64,000 bases of DNA from Gadus chalcogrammus (lineage: Eukaryota; Chordata; Actinopteri; Gadiformes; Gadidae). Under the pieces are notes generated by a model. That model made no database searches, was not told the DNA's origin, and saw only the letters and a list, made by a program, of their open reading frames with translations. Made by a program: the position numbers and the translations under genes. Below, piece by piece: positions 34,480-47,720 of this stretch (position 1 is its first letter; each line of letters starts with the position of its first letter). Location of the stretch: positions 19,232,127 to 19,296,126 of the forward strand of contig NC_079412.1 in NCBI RefSeq assembly GCF_026213295.1, read 5' to 3'.

Positions 34480-35000
34480 CTCAGGCCTTCGGAGGGCTCC
34501 ATAAAGACGGAGCAACTCCGTATCTGTACTTTTCCCGCCCTCTCCGGAGCAGATAGCCGGCCGGGCCCCTAATGTATTCAGGCCCGGCGTCGCTCCCTCT
34601 GTTAATCACGCAGAGTGGAGCTAAACGGCCCACATCAGCAGAGCCTGGAGTGGCCTAAAACACATGGGCCTTATTTATCGAGGTGTGTTTTTGTTTTCAG
34701 AGGCTCACTAATGCATTCAAATGAGGGCGCATCAAGCCAAAGTCACCGCTAGTTGCGTTGGGAACGCGGCCGGCGGCGGGCCGCTCTTTGTGCCCGGTCT
34801 CCCATGGCTTCTTATGCGCTCACGCCGCCGTCAATTGATCTCATTCAGAGCTGGCTTTTCTTTCAGGCATTGTGGCGGCGCCGGCCCGCTTTTGACTGAG
34901 GGAAAAGAATGGCTTGTCAAGGTCAGAGCCTTTGCGCTAATTAGCGTTCAGCGCTAAAGCCGCGGCGGCTGACGCCGATGCCCTTCACCCTGGAGGCCCG
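34480..35000. promoter_or_regulatory. CpG-rich candidate regulatory block
   Basis: The block is CpG-dense (CGGCCGGGCCC, GAACGCGGCCGGCGGCGGGCCGC, GTGGCGGCGCCGGCCCGC, GCCGCGGCGGC) between AT-rich flanks. It contains an exact 12 bp palindrome, CGCTAATTAGCG (34935-34946), a homeodomain core in a GC frame, plus TTTATCG (GATA-type), TGACTGAG and AATTGATCT. Two acceptor-like CAG sites (near 34700 and 34865) lack matching donors. It could be a CpG-island enhancer or a distal promoter. No coding frame is supported. Confidence 0.35.
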
Positions 35001-35160
35001 GTGGCATTATGTCCATGCATGTGGGTTGTGTTTCTATCATGTTCACCTTGCCCTTTCTCTCCCCTGCCCCGTCATCAGATCCCCTCTCTATCACGCCACA
35101 GCCCTGAATCAACCGGATCGGGGCAGTCGTTTGTGACAAGCACACAGTTAAAAATATATA
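35001..35160. other. short non-coding spacer
   Basis: Pyrimidine-rich unique DNA leading into the GA tract; no feature seen. Confidence 0.4.
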
Positions 35161-35290
35161 AAAGAGAAGAGGGGAAGGCAATGGTGATGGAGAGAGCGGG
35201 AGATAGAGACAGAGAGAGGGGTAAAGATGGATACAAAGAGAGGGAGGACCGACAGAGGGATAGACGTAGATGCAAGGAGAGAGAGAGAGT

Positions 35291-35370
<80 letters not shown>

Positions 35371-35512
35371 TAAAGGTATATACAGAGAGAGAGATGAGAC
35401 AGAGAGAGGGGTAAAGATAGATACAATGAGAGAGAGAGGGATAAAGGTAGATGCAAGGAGAGAGAGAGCGAGGTAGAGGTAGCTACAGAGAGAGAGAGAG
35501 AGAGATGGGAGG
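35161..35512 (+). repeat. GA-rich tract with internal 190 bp duplication
   Basis: A purine-rich array built around (GA)28 at 35302-35357. Non-repetitive islets recur: GAGACAGAGAGAGGGGTAAA at 35206 and again at 35396 (offset 190), and a GTAGATGCAAGGAGAGAG islet at about 35266 and again near 35448 (offset about 181). A third unit type with TATACAGAGAG/GCTACAGAGAG is also present. The frames over it are artefacts. Confidence 0.9.
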
Positions 35513-38500
35513 TGGCGGTGAGCGTTAGCATCCCAGTGGGCCTGGTGTGCTTGTTATAGCATGAGATCAGACGTAGCGAGTATAGGGAGACAAAGACAAG
35601 GTGAAAGGGAGCCGGAGTGAGTTGGCAGATAAGAGCTTGAAACAAGACATTTGACTGACTAATTACTGTTACACAAAACGCAAAAGGCAAAAGTTCAGTT
35701 ATATCTTTGGGGGTAATTTTAGGCCCTTCATTTAGGAACAGCAATTTCCTCCAGCTCTTCCTCTGAACTGTATTGCCGCGGAATCATTACACTAATTCAT
35801 CATCCTTGACTTCTTCATGTTTTCTGCGGCACTAGTAGTGGAAATGGCCCTTTTAATTGCTAGCCATAGAATTACGGAAAAAGAAAGTACTTTTAATTTA
35901 AAAGTCCTGTTTGTTGATCCTCCAACTTTGCTTACAATTACGCTCAAAGAGTGGTGTTAATTTTACGGGGCTAACTACACGCATTCACAGTCTGCATTTA
36001 ATCCTTTGCAGGCATTCTGTTGATCATTTGGTTTATTCGTAACTATCTGACTGCTCTGTTGCAACGTTTCTACATGAATGATTAATATCATCACACAGGG
36101 CGTCCACACATATTGCCCGTGTGAACATTACAGTCAGTGAAGCCCCAGCTCTACATGCTATTCTTATCCCTAGGTATTGACCCTATAGGCTTCAACATCA
36201 TACTTGCCTAGGAATAATTCTGGTGAATCATATTTAACTGCGCTCCCATGCCCACTAGCATAGTCCCCTATTGTTGTTATTAAACATGTCTCATATGTAT
36301 TCCACCTCTGTAACACTTTGCTGGTAGCTGTGAAGGAGATATGTTAACAAGTGTGCTCTCCAAGCAGCATCCATATGGATGCCTTCACCCCGTTCCAGTC
36401 TGGGTATTGGTAACCCACAGACAGCCATGACGCTCGCCCCCATTATTTTTTTGTTTATTATGTATTTATGCTCTAAGCCCGAGATTTGTAGAGATCACAT
36501 GCAACTGTTTTGGCATGGATCAGTGCTTAACTTTGGCACACCAACGCCTCTATCACACCCGGATACTTGGTCTCATCACGCTGTTCTGTTTTCCTCATCG
36601 GCAATACATCCCCCTCTCCTACCCCCCCCACCCCCTCTTTTTTCTCCTGATCTTTTATCTTTTTACTTCCTCTCACGTCTCCCCCCTTTAAATCCCCTTC
36701 TGCATGCTGTGATGAGCTGCAGTCTTTTTCTGAAAATTTGATCGGTTCACTCATTGGTCAAAGGGCATTTTCAGCTTTATTAGCCAAATCCACTGGCTTA
36801 AGGAAATCGGCCTCATCAGATGCACGGCACCTTCCTCCCTTAACCCATTTTACTCAGCCACATTTATGTCTTACATTGAGAAAGTCGGTCTCTTTGAACT
36901 TGTGATGACTTTTTGTGGGTATTTGTATTTACTTCTAATTGCTTTTAGTAACGGGTAATAGATTAGCGTTACAGAGCCTTTACATTAGATTAGATGGTGG
37001 GAGCCTCTTCCCTTTTAACTGGACTTGATGAAGTCTCATGTGTTGGATAGCACCGTGGAGGGAAATAATAATGTTCAGCTAATGCAGTGGGGCAGGTTTC
37101 CATATTAAACCTATTACAAGAGAATTCCATCGTAGTAGCGGACACTGTAGTTACACTACTTTACTATTTCAAACTTTAGAATGGGTCAAAAGGTCAAAAG
37201 TGAATCCAACAGTGTGATTTTAGTGCCACATTTCACCCATAGAAAGAGTTTGAGGATGGAAGCAATTCACATGGCAATTGTAGACAAACTAAGATCATGA
37301 TTAAGTGAAGTGCCAAGTTATCCGAAGTAACTTTTAACTCAGGCAAAGTAATTAAGGCTCTTAATATCGGCTAATTACTTTCATTCGGCTAATTCAAAGG
37401 CTCTTCATTATGTGGTGAAGCTAGCCTCATCTTGCTCACATCAACGTATCAGGTATTATTTAAGGAGAGCTCCCTACCACCACCCACATAATGATTGGAC
37501 CGGGCTGAAAGGAGCAGCGCGGTGGGGTTCAGCCATTCGATTGTGATGCAGCTGCTCAGAATACCGACAGGTCAGAGTTACAGATTTGCGCTTACATAAA
37601 CATTAACAACAGCAGCAGTGGCGGAGGCTATCATAGCCAAGTATCTATAACAGTCAAGTACTACTAGGCACATCCTACGTGCAACCAATACTATGTCACA
37701 CGCACAAGCACTACTCGGCATCGCCGTATCGGCGGACAGCTGAATGTTCCATCAATCTCAGCTGCAAATGAGTGGTGTACTTAAAGGGCTCCACTCACAT
37801 CTATTGTGCACTTAAGCAACTGCTACCACTGCACTCTTACCCTCCTCCAAACCGCCTTCACCTGTATAGATCTCTATATACGGGGCACTAAGGGCTCCCT
37901 GCTTGGCGTCAGCACACAGACGTTACACTGAAAATAATATTCAAATTTCAAAGTTATGTTTTGTAAAAAGGATAATTCATTTATTTACATTTATTAACAT
38001 TTAGTCTGAATTTTGACATTTGTGGACATCTTTTGTACACATAAATCTGGGATTCTGTGTCATACTGAATTGACAGCACAGACCCAAAGTCCAAATGTAA
38101 TTGCTATCTACTCTCTGGAAGCAAAATCTACATTTACAGAATTGCCTTGCTCTGGAGCAGTTTCGGGGCAGACTAGGTGAAGCATGCAAATCTGTTAATG
38201 CCAATGGGCAAATATAAGGGAGACAACAGTTAAAAAATAAATAAAGGATTGTTATGCCATTTTAACTCTTTAAAACCCGAAAAACCGTCCAGTAAAAGCA
38301 GCACATGTGTGCCAGGGCAGCCCCCAGAGGACCACTGCAGGTGCTTTTAGGGAGACTCTAATGAGAGAGCCACTTGACGTGGACTGCAGGATGGAGAGCC
38401 CAAGAGGCCCAACATGACCCATGGTGCCAGACTGGTACTGCGGTGTGGCAGAACCTTTCAATTATTTATTTGTTTCATAACAACTTTATTTTAGTTTAGA

Positions 38501-38736
38501 GGTCCATTGAACCCACTGTTTATGCTGGAGTTTGAACCCTGTGAGATTTAAGAAATTGGTGAGAGAGTTCTAGGATAGAGGGGGGCGTGTGACCACTTTA
38601 TGATATTTCTTTAGTACCTTCATTGTGAATGAGCGGTGTATATATGAAATTCGCCACACACCCTGGCGATATACTGAGAAGCTCAACCCTGAATCTGGAA
38701 ATAAACCACTGCTCGCACGGAGCTCCACACATACAC
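35513..38736. other. non-coding DNA, no gene seen
   Basis: Long repeat-poor stretch. The part at 35760-36110 contains ACTAATTCATCATCC, TTTTAATTGCTAGCC and ATGAATGATTAATATC; the part at 37290-37430 contains CTCTTAATATCGGCTAATTAC and GGCTAATTCAAAG. Both look enhancer-like. ATGCAAAT is at 38184-38191. A C-rich patch lies near 36615-36640. No exon is supported. Confidence 0.4.
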
Positions 38737-38775
38737 ACACACCTTATTATTATAAGGTGTGTTCAACTATAGTTG
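38737..38775. repeat. hairpin plus adjacent palindrome
   Basis: ACACACCTTAT (38737-38747) and ATAAGGTGTGT (38752-38762) form an exact 11 bp stem around TATT. One base later CAACTATAGTTG (38764-38775) is a perfect 12 bp palindrome. Confidence 0.8.
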
Positions 38776-41700
38776 TCCGGGAAGCCTAACCCTCGCACGG
38801 ACAGGATCATCAAATCAACGGCTTGCCAGAACAAACTCCACACACCCGCAATCACCAACAGCGTGGCTTCATACTATAAGTGTTTGAGGAGCTTAGCACT
38901 CTCCACCACTGCCGAGACAGAGCTCCTGACACCTGGCCGCCGTCGAACCTTCGCAAGACATTCATGAGGATACTTTCAGGCACCTCAGCGTCATGAAAAG
39001 ACCTTTACCGGCATTAGATTCAGAGTGCAACGTTCACATAGTGTTTTGAAGAGACTGGCAAAAACATTGGATATTGCATCTGTTTTCTCTCAGAAACGGT
39101 CTTATTTTAGTAACGGGTATAATAATGGCATATATAGACACAATGTTCACGATCATATAAGAAATATTACCACGAGAAATATTACCACAAAAAAAAATGG
39201 TTTTGGGTGTTCAGCTCCATGCTGAGAAATTAATTTGGTAGCTAAAATGAAAAGGAAATGGAAGGCTTTATGCTTATTGGTTATTCACAGTACCTTATGC
39301 TGAGAATATATATTTGGGGGATTGAATTGCCCCTACAGGTATAGTGGAAATCAGGTATTAGTATTACATTATTAAAAAAAAGTAGGATCATAATTGGGAA
39401 AAAAAGACCATCCCAGCACCCTTGTTTGAGATTATATATTTAAAAATAAGTTCAATTGCAGTTTTAACTAAAACTTTTCATTGCAGATGCAATCATTTAA
39501 GGTTAATAGCAAACCATAACATTTGCGATTTTAATCTAGAGAGATTAATCTGCCCATTTTAACTGTTGTCTGTGATTGAAGAAGTCTTGAGTTTCTGAAG
39601 TACATTTTAATCTCCCTTTATTATGTTCTGAAGATGGATATAATTGATACCCTTATCCCGATGTGATATCATGATATATTATCACATGATGTGTGTATCA
39701 TACACACAATTATCACTCCACAATGCAAGGCTGTTTGTTTTATGTTGATAGCTGTGTGGCATCATTAATTGATTGAGGTGGCCATATGATAGGTGAGGAA
39801 ATTGAACCCACAGAGGAAAAGGCATTTGTTTTGGATGAACACAGACTGTCTGGCTCGCTGTTTAAACCCTCTCAGAGGCTTTGGGCAGGTGGGGGAAGAA
39901 AGCGCTTATCCGTCTTCATCGTAATATCAAGGTCATGGATGGGTAGCTGAGCTAATCTCCTTCTCTCATATCTCTTATGGAGCGGGAGAGCTGGCAGGCT
40001 TTGCACGCATTAAGCCCTCTCCAGCCAAATACAGAATATGACGTCTGCTCACCACACAAGACAATATGGAGACTGGAGACACCGAAAATAATATTCCCTC
40101 CTATTTGGATACAATGACAAATCTGTGTATATTGCTGCACACATCCACACCCGGACAACATCTGCTAACTCCGAAAAGAGATAATCTGTGCGTGCATATT
40201 GGGGTTCTGCGCCCAGTCTATATTATGTGCAGCATCTGCCTCATTATGCATGGAAGAAACCGTTTTAAGGACATATCTTATTTCAAAGCGGCGGATCCTT
40301 ATCACCCTATTAAATATCATGCCAGATGATGTGATGTCCAAGATCAAAACACAAAAGGTATATAGGAAGGGTGATGGCCACAAATGGTTGGAACAGGCAC
40401 AAGGTCTTGTCCTCATTGTTCATTAGTGTCCTGAAAACGTAATTAACAAGGCTTTAAAACACAGCTTTTATAGATCACCTGCTGTCCCCCAATATCATTT
40501 TTGTGATGGCTCAGCGGAATACAAAGAGAAGCATTGATGCTAAAGTTTGGCACCCAAACGCCTTGCAGGATCAGTAACTCTCCAATTAGAGTCGTATCTC
40601 TCAGTCCAGCGCTCGGCACCAGAGGCCTGAGTGCAGAACCCAAAGCTTGTATTGTCTCTTTGAAAAGGGAACATTTCTTTATAATAAGGCTGTGGCCTAA
40701 AGATAAACAGCCTGATTGCACTCGTGTCACTCATAGCTCAGACACGGGCGTGTAGATGAACACTGTGGTACGGAGGGAGGCCTGAAGTCTTGGTACAACA
40801 ATGAAAAGTGTGGATAGTTTTCATCATAATGTAGGAAAATGAAAGGGCCATAATATTCCTCTAAAGTTTGAAGACACCCAGGCCTTCATCACACACTCCC
40901 GTTACAGGGCACAGCGGCTCCTTTCATCATTGGCCCCTGCTGCGCCATGAGCCTACGCCTTCTCAAAATTCACAAATATATTTGTCATGTCCGGGCCAGG
41001 TAAATATTATCATCCAACAAGCAAACAAACAGTCTTTGTGTGGCAGATAAAGGCAAAGCGTGTGCTGAGGTTAATGGGACCGGGCTATTAGCATTGTCAC
41101 TCAGTCTGCCAGGTCTGACAGTGGAGCTCAGTCTGAGGGCCTCCTTCCCTCGTCCACCTGCTTATCACCCAGATAAATTAACTCTGGCAGGAGGGTGGAA
41201 AGGTGGGGTGCAGATTCACACCTATCAGAAGACAGGAGCACCGGGCACAGATCATTGCTCTGTTGACTCTAGTTAATAGCATGGGGCCACAGTGTAGTCC
41301 CTGACAAGTCTGTCAGATTTCTGTCACAGGTGAGGTCCACCGGATTGACACGTGGGGCAAAAGAGTAAACTCTTGATAATTAAAAAAACATGCTCATGTT
41401 TGTTACCAGTGAGGATGACCTCAACGTACAAGCCTTTCCTTTTCAACCACCTGTAAACGCCAGTGTGTCTGTTTCAAAGATGGTAGAGCATGTTTTTGAT
41501 GTACAATGTCATGTAACGTGAGCTGTAAAGGAACTGTGACAGATAATAGAGTTCCCCTTTGATCAGAGTGCGTCTATGTTCACTATGCTATCTCAGAGCT
41601 ATGTTGCTAAATAGCAAGTTCAGCAATATAATGCTGTTGGGTTGGATGTACATTTATTTATTTGTGGATTCCGTGGGCATGTCGTAAAATGTCTTTGCTA

Positions 41701-44700
41701 ACCTACATTATTTTGAACCAATTAGCTTGAAGGTCCTTCTTTATTAAATAGAACTTCAAAATGCAACCAGGGACGTGTTCTGGTAATGGTTCATGGGGGG
41801 GATTGTATACATTGTTTTTGTTGTGTTTATTTATTTATTTTCCATCCATTGCACTTTAAACGGGGGATATGTTAAACAGAACATTCAGTTGGGCTTAATG
41901 GACCCAGTTTGCCTTGTGGAGGCTCTCTGTTGAACTGGATGCTCATTAAAGAGTACAATGCTTTGCTTCTAAAGTTGATTAAAACATTTCTTCAAATGTA
42001 ATGCGATTAGGTTGGGGCTAAATGGTGGATTGAATAGAGGGACATTCCACAGCCTCACTGTGTACTCTTGGCAAGTTTAGAAATAAAATGATCTTGGGTA
42101 AAGTGTGACGTTGGCCGGCACCCAGAGCACATGACTGGAACGGCAAAGATTAGGGGCATGGCTAAAAGGGAAGGGTAATTGAATTCCAGGGATCCTGACG
42201 TATATTACATTGCACTGAGAGACAAGAGAAAGCTTTTCGGCCCGATGAGAGAACGACGAGGGTAGAGAGAGGTGAGTCTTTTCACCACCGCCCCCTCCCA
42301 CTTTGCTAGTGCCACTCTCAGCAAATGCGGGACCCACTGCTGTGTTAACAGTTTCTGTTCTCACGGGACGGGAGAGCCCTAACTGTCACCCACCTCCAGT
42401 TGGCTGAGGTTGGTGAAACCACTCTGCTGTGTCTTTACTTTATATTAGCAGTTTTGAGACGCCGCCCTGCCAGGAACTCTCTGCTCCACGGTGGAACACA
42501 CAGCTGAACCGACTTATCCACCGCGGGCAGGCTCTGCAAAAAAGTCACTATCAAAATGGCTTGCTAATTTCCAGAAAAATAAATACCAGCCCCGAAAACT
42601 CTGAAGGCTAACCTCCAAAGCACGAGGGTTGAGCAAAGTTCACAGAGTCAAGTCAAAGGACTATTCCATTTGGTGAAAGTGAAAATGTCCTTGTTTGTTT
42701 AAATAAACCAGTAACAAGGCAGCATAGAACATGCTGTGAAATGGGTTTTTTAAAAAGTATGGGTTCTAAATGTGCTTTGCAGATTGCCAACTCCAGGGAG
42801 CTGCCCTTTATACCCTTTAAAAAGCCTTGTACTGCCAGGCGCTCCCACAGTAGGAAGAGGATACGGTTTGGCCCCTTTGTATTTTGATGAGTCCTATGCT
42901 TGTTTCTATGAACAACCTCGGCCCTCTGTGAGACTCTGACTCATAACATACATTTACGAACACAAAGTAAAGTGGAAAAATGTTATGCAGCCTTCAAATG
43001 ACTGTATGATTCACCAAATGACAAACTGAAGGCAGATTGACTGACCCATTGCTGTGTAAATGTTGTATGTTAAATGTTGTAAATGCGGTGTCCTTCTGAT
43101 TTCACTTATCTCAGGGGGTCTTTACAAGGAAGTTAACTTCCTATTTTTTGGCAGAAAGAAAAAAGAATCTGTCATCCATAAAAATGAAATATGCACCACG
43201 AGTCCTATTTGTTTGTTTAGCCGTTGACGGGCTGCATTTACATAATTACCTTGTACACATAAGTAGGTCGAAAACTTTGGACACTTTACAGCTACCCAAC
43301 CCCTTTGCACAGTGTTTTGGACAATTTAAGATGATCCCTAGTACATTGTTTGTCTGAAGATGTTTGAGTGTGAAAGAACCCAGAATACAGATGAGTGTTC
43401 ATCATGGAGATATGCAAATCTGTGGAGTGTTTGGATACTCTTGGACTCAGTCAACCCTGTCTCCAGTTTGGCCTTCTGCTAATGCATCTACATCCCTGTG
43501 AATTGGCGTTGGCCAAACATCTGACATTGACAGACCTGGAGAAATGTCCGGGATCAATATCTACTGGTAAATGGCAGAGAGGCATCAAGCCCGGCCCCTA
43601 AGGCCGCTCCTCCACACGACTGAGCTACTACTGTTGCATCTCACAACCTTCAGTCTCATAACAGAAGAAGTAAAGATTGCTATCTGCTGCCTTGGCAAAA
43701 GTTTCTCTGCCCTCTTTCTAAAGTTTCCTGGGAGTGAGACAGCGGATTGAGCAGAGTGGATTTTGAGGTGGGTGAGTGAAGCACAGTGGATGAGGGGAGG
43801 ATATTGAACTCTCTGTGGTGCGTGGTAACAGTCTTTACATTGAAGAGAGCGGAGAGGATCAAAGGGGGGAGGTTTAAAGGGAGGCGGGCGGAGTGCGGGC
43901 TGGTGTTCCACAGCCTCCTGTTTTGAGGCATCCAGGTATCTGCAGCGTGTATTGATGTGGCACGCCATTGTGAGTCTCTTTCCCAGCCTTATTTTCTCAT
44001 GTCCTGTTGAAGCTAAACGAGGCACGCTTCAAATACACTGATTTATCAAAGACGCCCCTTAAATTGTCTCCTCTCCTCCTCTTCTTTTTCCCCCACACAT
44101 CTCTTCTGTTCTTCTGATAAATATTGTGTCTTTCTGGCTGAAGCGCGGTAGAGGTACTTTCAGAGAGCGGCTGGTTAGAAGTAATCCCAGGAAGAGGTCG
44201 ACACAGGGAAGGCGCTGGTTAGCATTTCTTCATAGGCTCCGCAGAGAATCCGGGAAGTGAAGTCGGATGCTATTTTAGCTGCCATTGTGCGCCTTCTCCC
44301 CCCACGCTGCTTTGTGTGACCATAGGGTCTATTAAGGCGCTCAAAGGAGCCTCTTTCAAGGTGCACTACAAATGACTTTGCTCCAGAGTTCCACCTGTGT
44401 CCTCCTCTGGCCTGCCAGATAATAAAACCAAGGGCCGACTTGTCACTCAGACCAACCAAATGTGAACCTACTGTCAGTAAGTAAAAAAGAGCCGACCGCT
44501 CCCTGACACTTAACAAATGCCTGCTGACACACAGTTCGGTGTCTCCAGTCACCTTAGGGAATTTGATATCCTGACCGCGTTTAAGAGTTGAACTCCTTTC
44601 GTAGATATTGCTGATCCTGTCCAGTTTTCCTCAAACAAATTATTACATCCGTCAGGCAGAAATCCATACTGTATACCAGCAAATGGCCATGAGTGAACCC

Positions 44701-44916
44701 CAATTAAGGTCTTCAGTTGTAGGGATTAGCAACTGTATTCTATACACATTGGCACTGTGTCAAAGAAGGATACCAAAATAGCGCTCGGGGTAAACAGGGC
44801 CAGTTGAAGATTATAACGCTGGATATAATAAGGCCAGTTTCCGCTCTAATTGTGACACAGAGCCAAAGCCTTGCAATTACACTACAACACGCAGTACTGT
44901 AAGCCTGCAGACCAGC
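38776..44916. other. long non-coding stretch, no gene seen
   Basis: Visible structure: an exact 13 bp direct repeat GAAATATTACCAC at 39161-39173 and 39176-39188; an 8 bp stem TGTGTGTA-TCA-TACACACA at 39690-39708; and ATGCAAAT at 43412-43419. Frames up to 146 codons exist (43585-44025 and 44175-44552, both minus). The latter includes MAAKIASDFTSRILCGAYEE, but no domain or splice structure supports a gene. No arrays over 20 bp are present for about 9 kb. Confidence 0.4.
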
Positions 44917-45203
44917 GGGGGGGGGGATCAGACAACCTCTACAACTTAAAGCTATAGTATCAGATTATGTCACTATTAATTAGCCTCTCTATGACAACAG
45001 CCTTATACTGTGTTTCCGCTCCCCGCATGTAGCCAAGTAGGCAAGTAAACTTAGATCAATAATTACACAAGAACTGTCCAAGCGCCTCTACAATTCTGTC
45101 ACCCAATCTCACACTAATTGGCCCCACCAGCTGAGAGCCCCAAGAAAAATGCTTTCATTGCGTCAGGGTGTAACTTTGTTTTGTTGGGGGCGGGGGGGGG
45201 GGG
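44917..45203 (+). repeat. two G homopolymers (G10, G12)
   Basis: G10 at 44917-44926 and G12 at 45192-45203, with ordinary unique sequence between them. Lengths are assembly-sensitive. Confidence 0.9.
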
Positions 45204-45954
45204 TGGCTTCCATTACCATCGGCAGCCATACTGGAGACTAAAGGCACATATGTATTGACGCAGATGCAAGTTCAGTTCACACCGTATATTTGTGTTAAAT
45301 TGGGTCAAACTGCACCAGACATGCATAGTAAGCATTGATCTCCTCCATGCTGACATGCATAAACTCAGCAAACACTCATATGGAATACATACAGTAATGT
45401 CTAAGTCCCTGTCTGGGTTTATTACACATAACTAACATCGGTGCTGCTGAGACCTTTATCAGATTGGCTGTGTGTGTGTGTGTGTGTGTGTGTGCGTTAG
45501 TTGGGGACCGTGCGTGAGCGTTTCTGTGTGTTCTAAGTGCTGCCACGACCGTGGCGCTGTAAGTGGATGTCTCTGTTTATTTGTATGTCCGTGACCTGAG
45601 TCTCATTTGCTTCTTAATGCTGGCTGGTATTACCACGACTATTGATTGAATAGAGCGAGAAGCCCAGGAGCCCTCTGGTTTGATCTGTAACATCCTTTCA
45701 TTAATTCTCCACTGCGAGTGCATTGAATACCTGGCCCCTTTTTGCAAAAGCCAGATCAAGTAGAACACAGAGCTGCCTCCTGCCAGAGCTGGCCCTGGCT
45801 GGAAGGACAGGTTATCAACCACTGCGCCTGCAAACAAAGGACCACTGAGGCAGCGATTGGAAGACGTGTCTTTCAGCTGTCAAGTATTGACCAGAGATGA
45901 CCATCTGTACCATCAGTGCCTAACCCCACCATCAAATAAAAAGATATTCACTGA

Positions 45955-45958
<4 letters not shown>
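45204..45958. other. non-coding DNA with short TG tract
   Basis: (TG)13 at 45469-45494. The stretch 45570-45850 is repeat-free with ATTGATTGAATAG and TTTCATTAATTCTCC and has a conserved-element style. An 86-codon minus frame crosses it without domain signal. Confidence 0.4.

Positions 45959-46034
<76 letters not shown>
45959..46034. repeat. (TG)38 microsatellite
   Basis: 76 bp of uninterrupted TG, followed by a decayed TGCG/TGTC flank. Confidence 0.98.
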
Positions 46035-46037
<3 letters not shown>

Positions 46038-47633
46038 GCGTGCGTGAGTGTCTGCGTGCACGTCCAAGTGTGCACATCCAGATTTCATGATTCTATCTCA
46101 ATGTCTTGAGAAACAGCAGGGATCCAGACGAAAGAAGCCTTTCTTCGATCATTTGCTAGCCATGGCGGCCTGTATGGAACTCTATGGAAACTTCAGCGGG
46201 GGGGGGGCGGTGTTGTTTGGCTGCTGTCGAATGAAGGTTGGTTTTGCATTGCTGACAGGTTCACTTTTTGGGTGTGTTTTTTCAGGCGGGTCTAGTCGAG
46301 GTAAATGAAGAGATCAAAAGCGAGGACTGGAGCCTGTGTTACTGGGTCTGTGATAGGGGGCCTGCTGCTCTTAGATCTTGGGCGTTTTCCTCTGGCACCC
46401 TCGTAGTGCCATGTCTGTGATGGAATTTTAATGACAAGCTCACTAAGCCCGGATTGTGATCTAGCATACGCTACCCGCTACGCCACAAACATCTCGTACT
46501 CGCATCACATACCAAGGCAATCCCTGAATGACTGCATCCCCTGAAAAAAAGTTTTCATTCGGATAGTTATCTTTCTTGACAGTTGTATTCTCCCCAAACT
46601 TTGTATTTCCTGTTTGCAGGCAGAGTTTTTTGAGCAGTGGTGGCTGTGACGCCTTTAACAGTGGGGGGAATCAACTGTGGTCTCTGGTGCTAAGTGTTTT
46701 TTAAGGTTGGGTGAAGTGCTGTAAAAAGCACCATCTTCCCCCTGGAGGGGACACACCCACCCCACCGGGGTCGTCAGGGCGAGGGACGGAGCGCTTGACG
46801 AGATGGTCAGAGGAGCCGGCATCTCCCGTGTTGAAATTGAATCCGGTCCCAAGTTTGTGGCGGATGGGAGAAGTGACAGAACAGTAGATAATAGGTTTGC
46901 TGGAGCGGCGTCACGGCTGAGAGTGCGTCCACACCCGGGCATCTCTGGAACGGTCCGGTTCCTGACGTCCTTATGACAGGCCTCTCCCCCCCCCTTCCTT
47001 TCCCATTACGCTGGTGTGCAGGAATAGCACATTTGCCTTCCCCACTTTCAGCATGCTTCATGGACCGCTCCTGCGCCTATTACCCTGAGTGCTTAGCTAT
47101 CAAAAAAAAAGGCCTTGATTTGTTATTGATAAAGTAATGTTAAAACGGCCGTAAAAATGAGGCATGGCCGGCCACTGTGTGTTTCCGCCAACACTTTGAG
47201 GACGCTCCTACATTCATTCTCCTTGGTTGCATTGTTTTACTGTCATGTAATCCTCTGCACTTCTCAGGATTAGTGTGCAGGGAGACTGTTCTTGAACATT
47301 CATATTAGAGTCATATTAGAAGAACTATTGTATTTTTAATTTCGACTCGCCGCCCGGCAGTATTTTACCTTGTAGCGGTAATAAAACAAACAAATAGCTG
47401 CACAGTAAACAAAACAGAAAGGGCTTTGCTTTCCTTTTGTGTTCCTACACTCCTGATGTCATCGTCTCCACGGCCATACCTCTCTCTCTTGTTCTCTCTC
47501 TTCTCCCTGCTTTCTGTTTCTCAATCACTCCCTCCATCTCCCCAACGCTTCCTTTACTTGTCTTTTTTCCCCTTGCCAGTGACCTTGAAGGGTTCCCTCC
47601 GCTGTTTGCTCAGACACACAGCGCTGTCTGCCG
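46035..47633. other. non-coding DNA, no gene seen
   Basis: Contains G10 (46198-46207) and a C run (46986-46994). GC-moderate part at 46640-46980 with overlapping minus frames and no domain. A CpG/AT-mixed part at 47150-47400 includes GGCCGGCC. Confidence 0.4.
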
Positions 47634-47651
47634 CCCCCCCCCCCCCCCCCC

Positions 47652-47715
<64 letters not shown>

Positions 47716-47720
47716 TCTCT
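47634..47720 (+). repeat. C20 homopolymer plus (CT)n array
   Basis: C20 (47634-47653), the longest homopolymer in the window, followed by CT repeats at 47662-47720. It is embedded in a 250 bp pyrimidine-rich stretch, which explains the 205-codon frame seen across it. Confidence 0.95.

Noticed and set aside
43585..44025. 146-codon minus-strand frame
   Set aside because: Overlaps a second open minus frame (43680-43931) with unrelated product; composition effect.
44175..44552. 125-codon minus-strand frame
   Set aside because: No domain, splice structure or recognisable homologue. Open frames of this length occur by chance in 64 kb, and alternative start codons inflate it.
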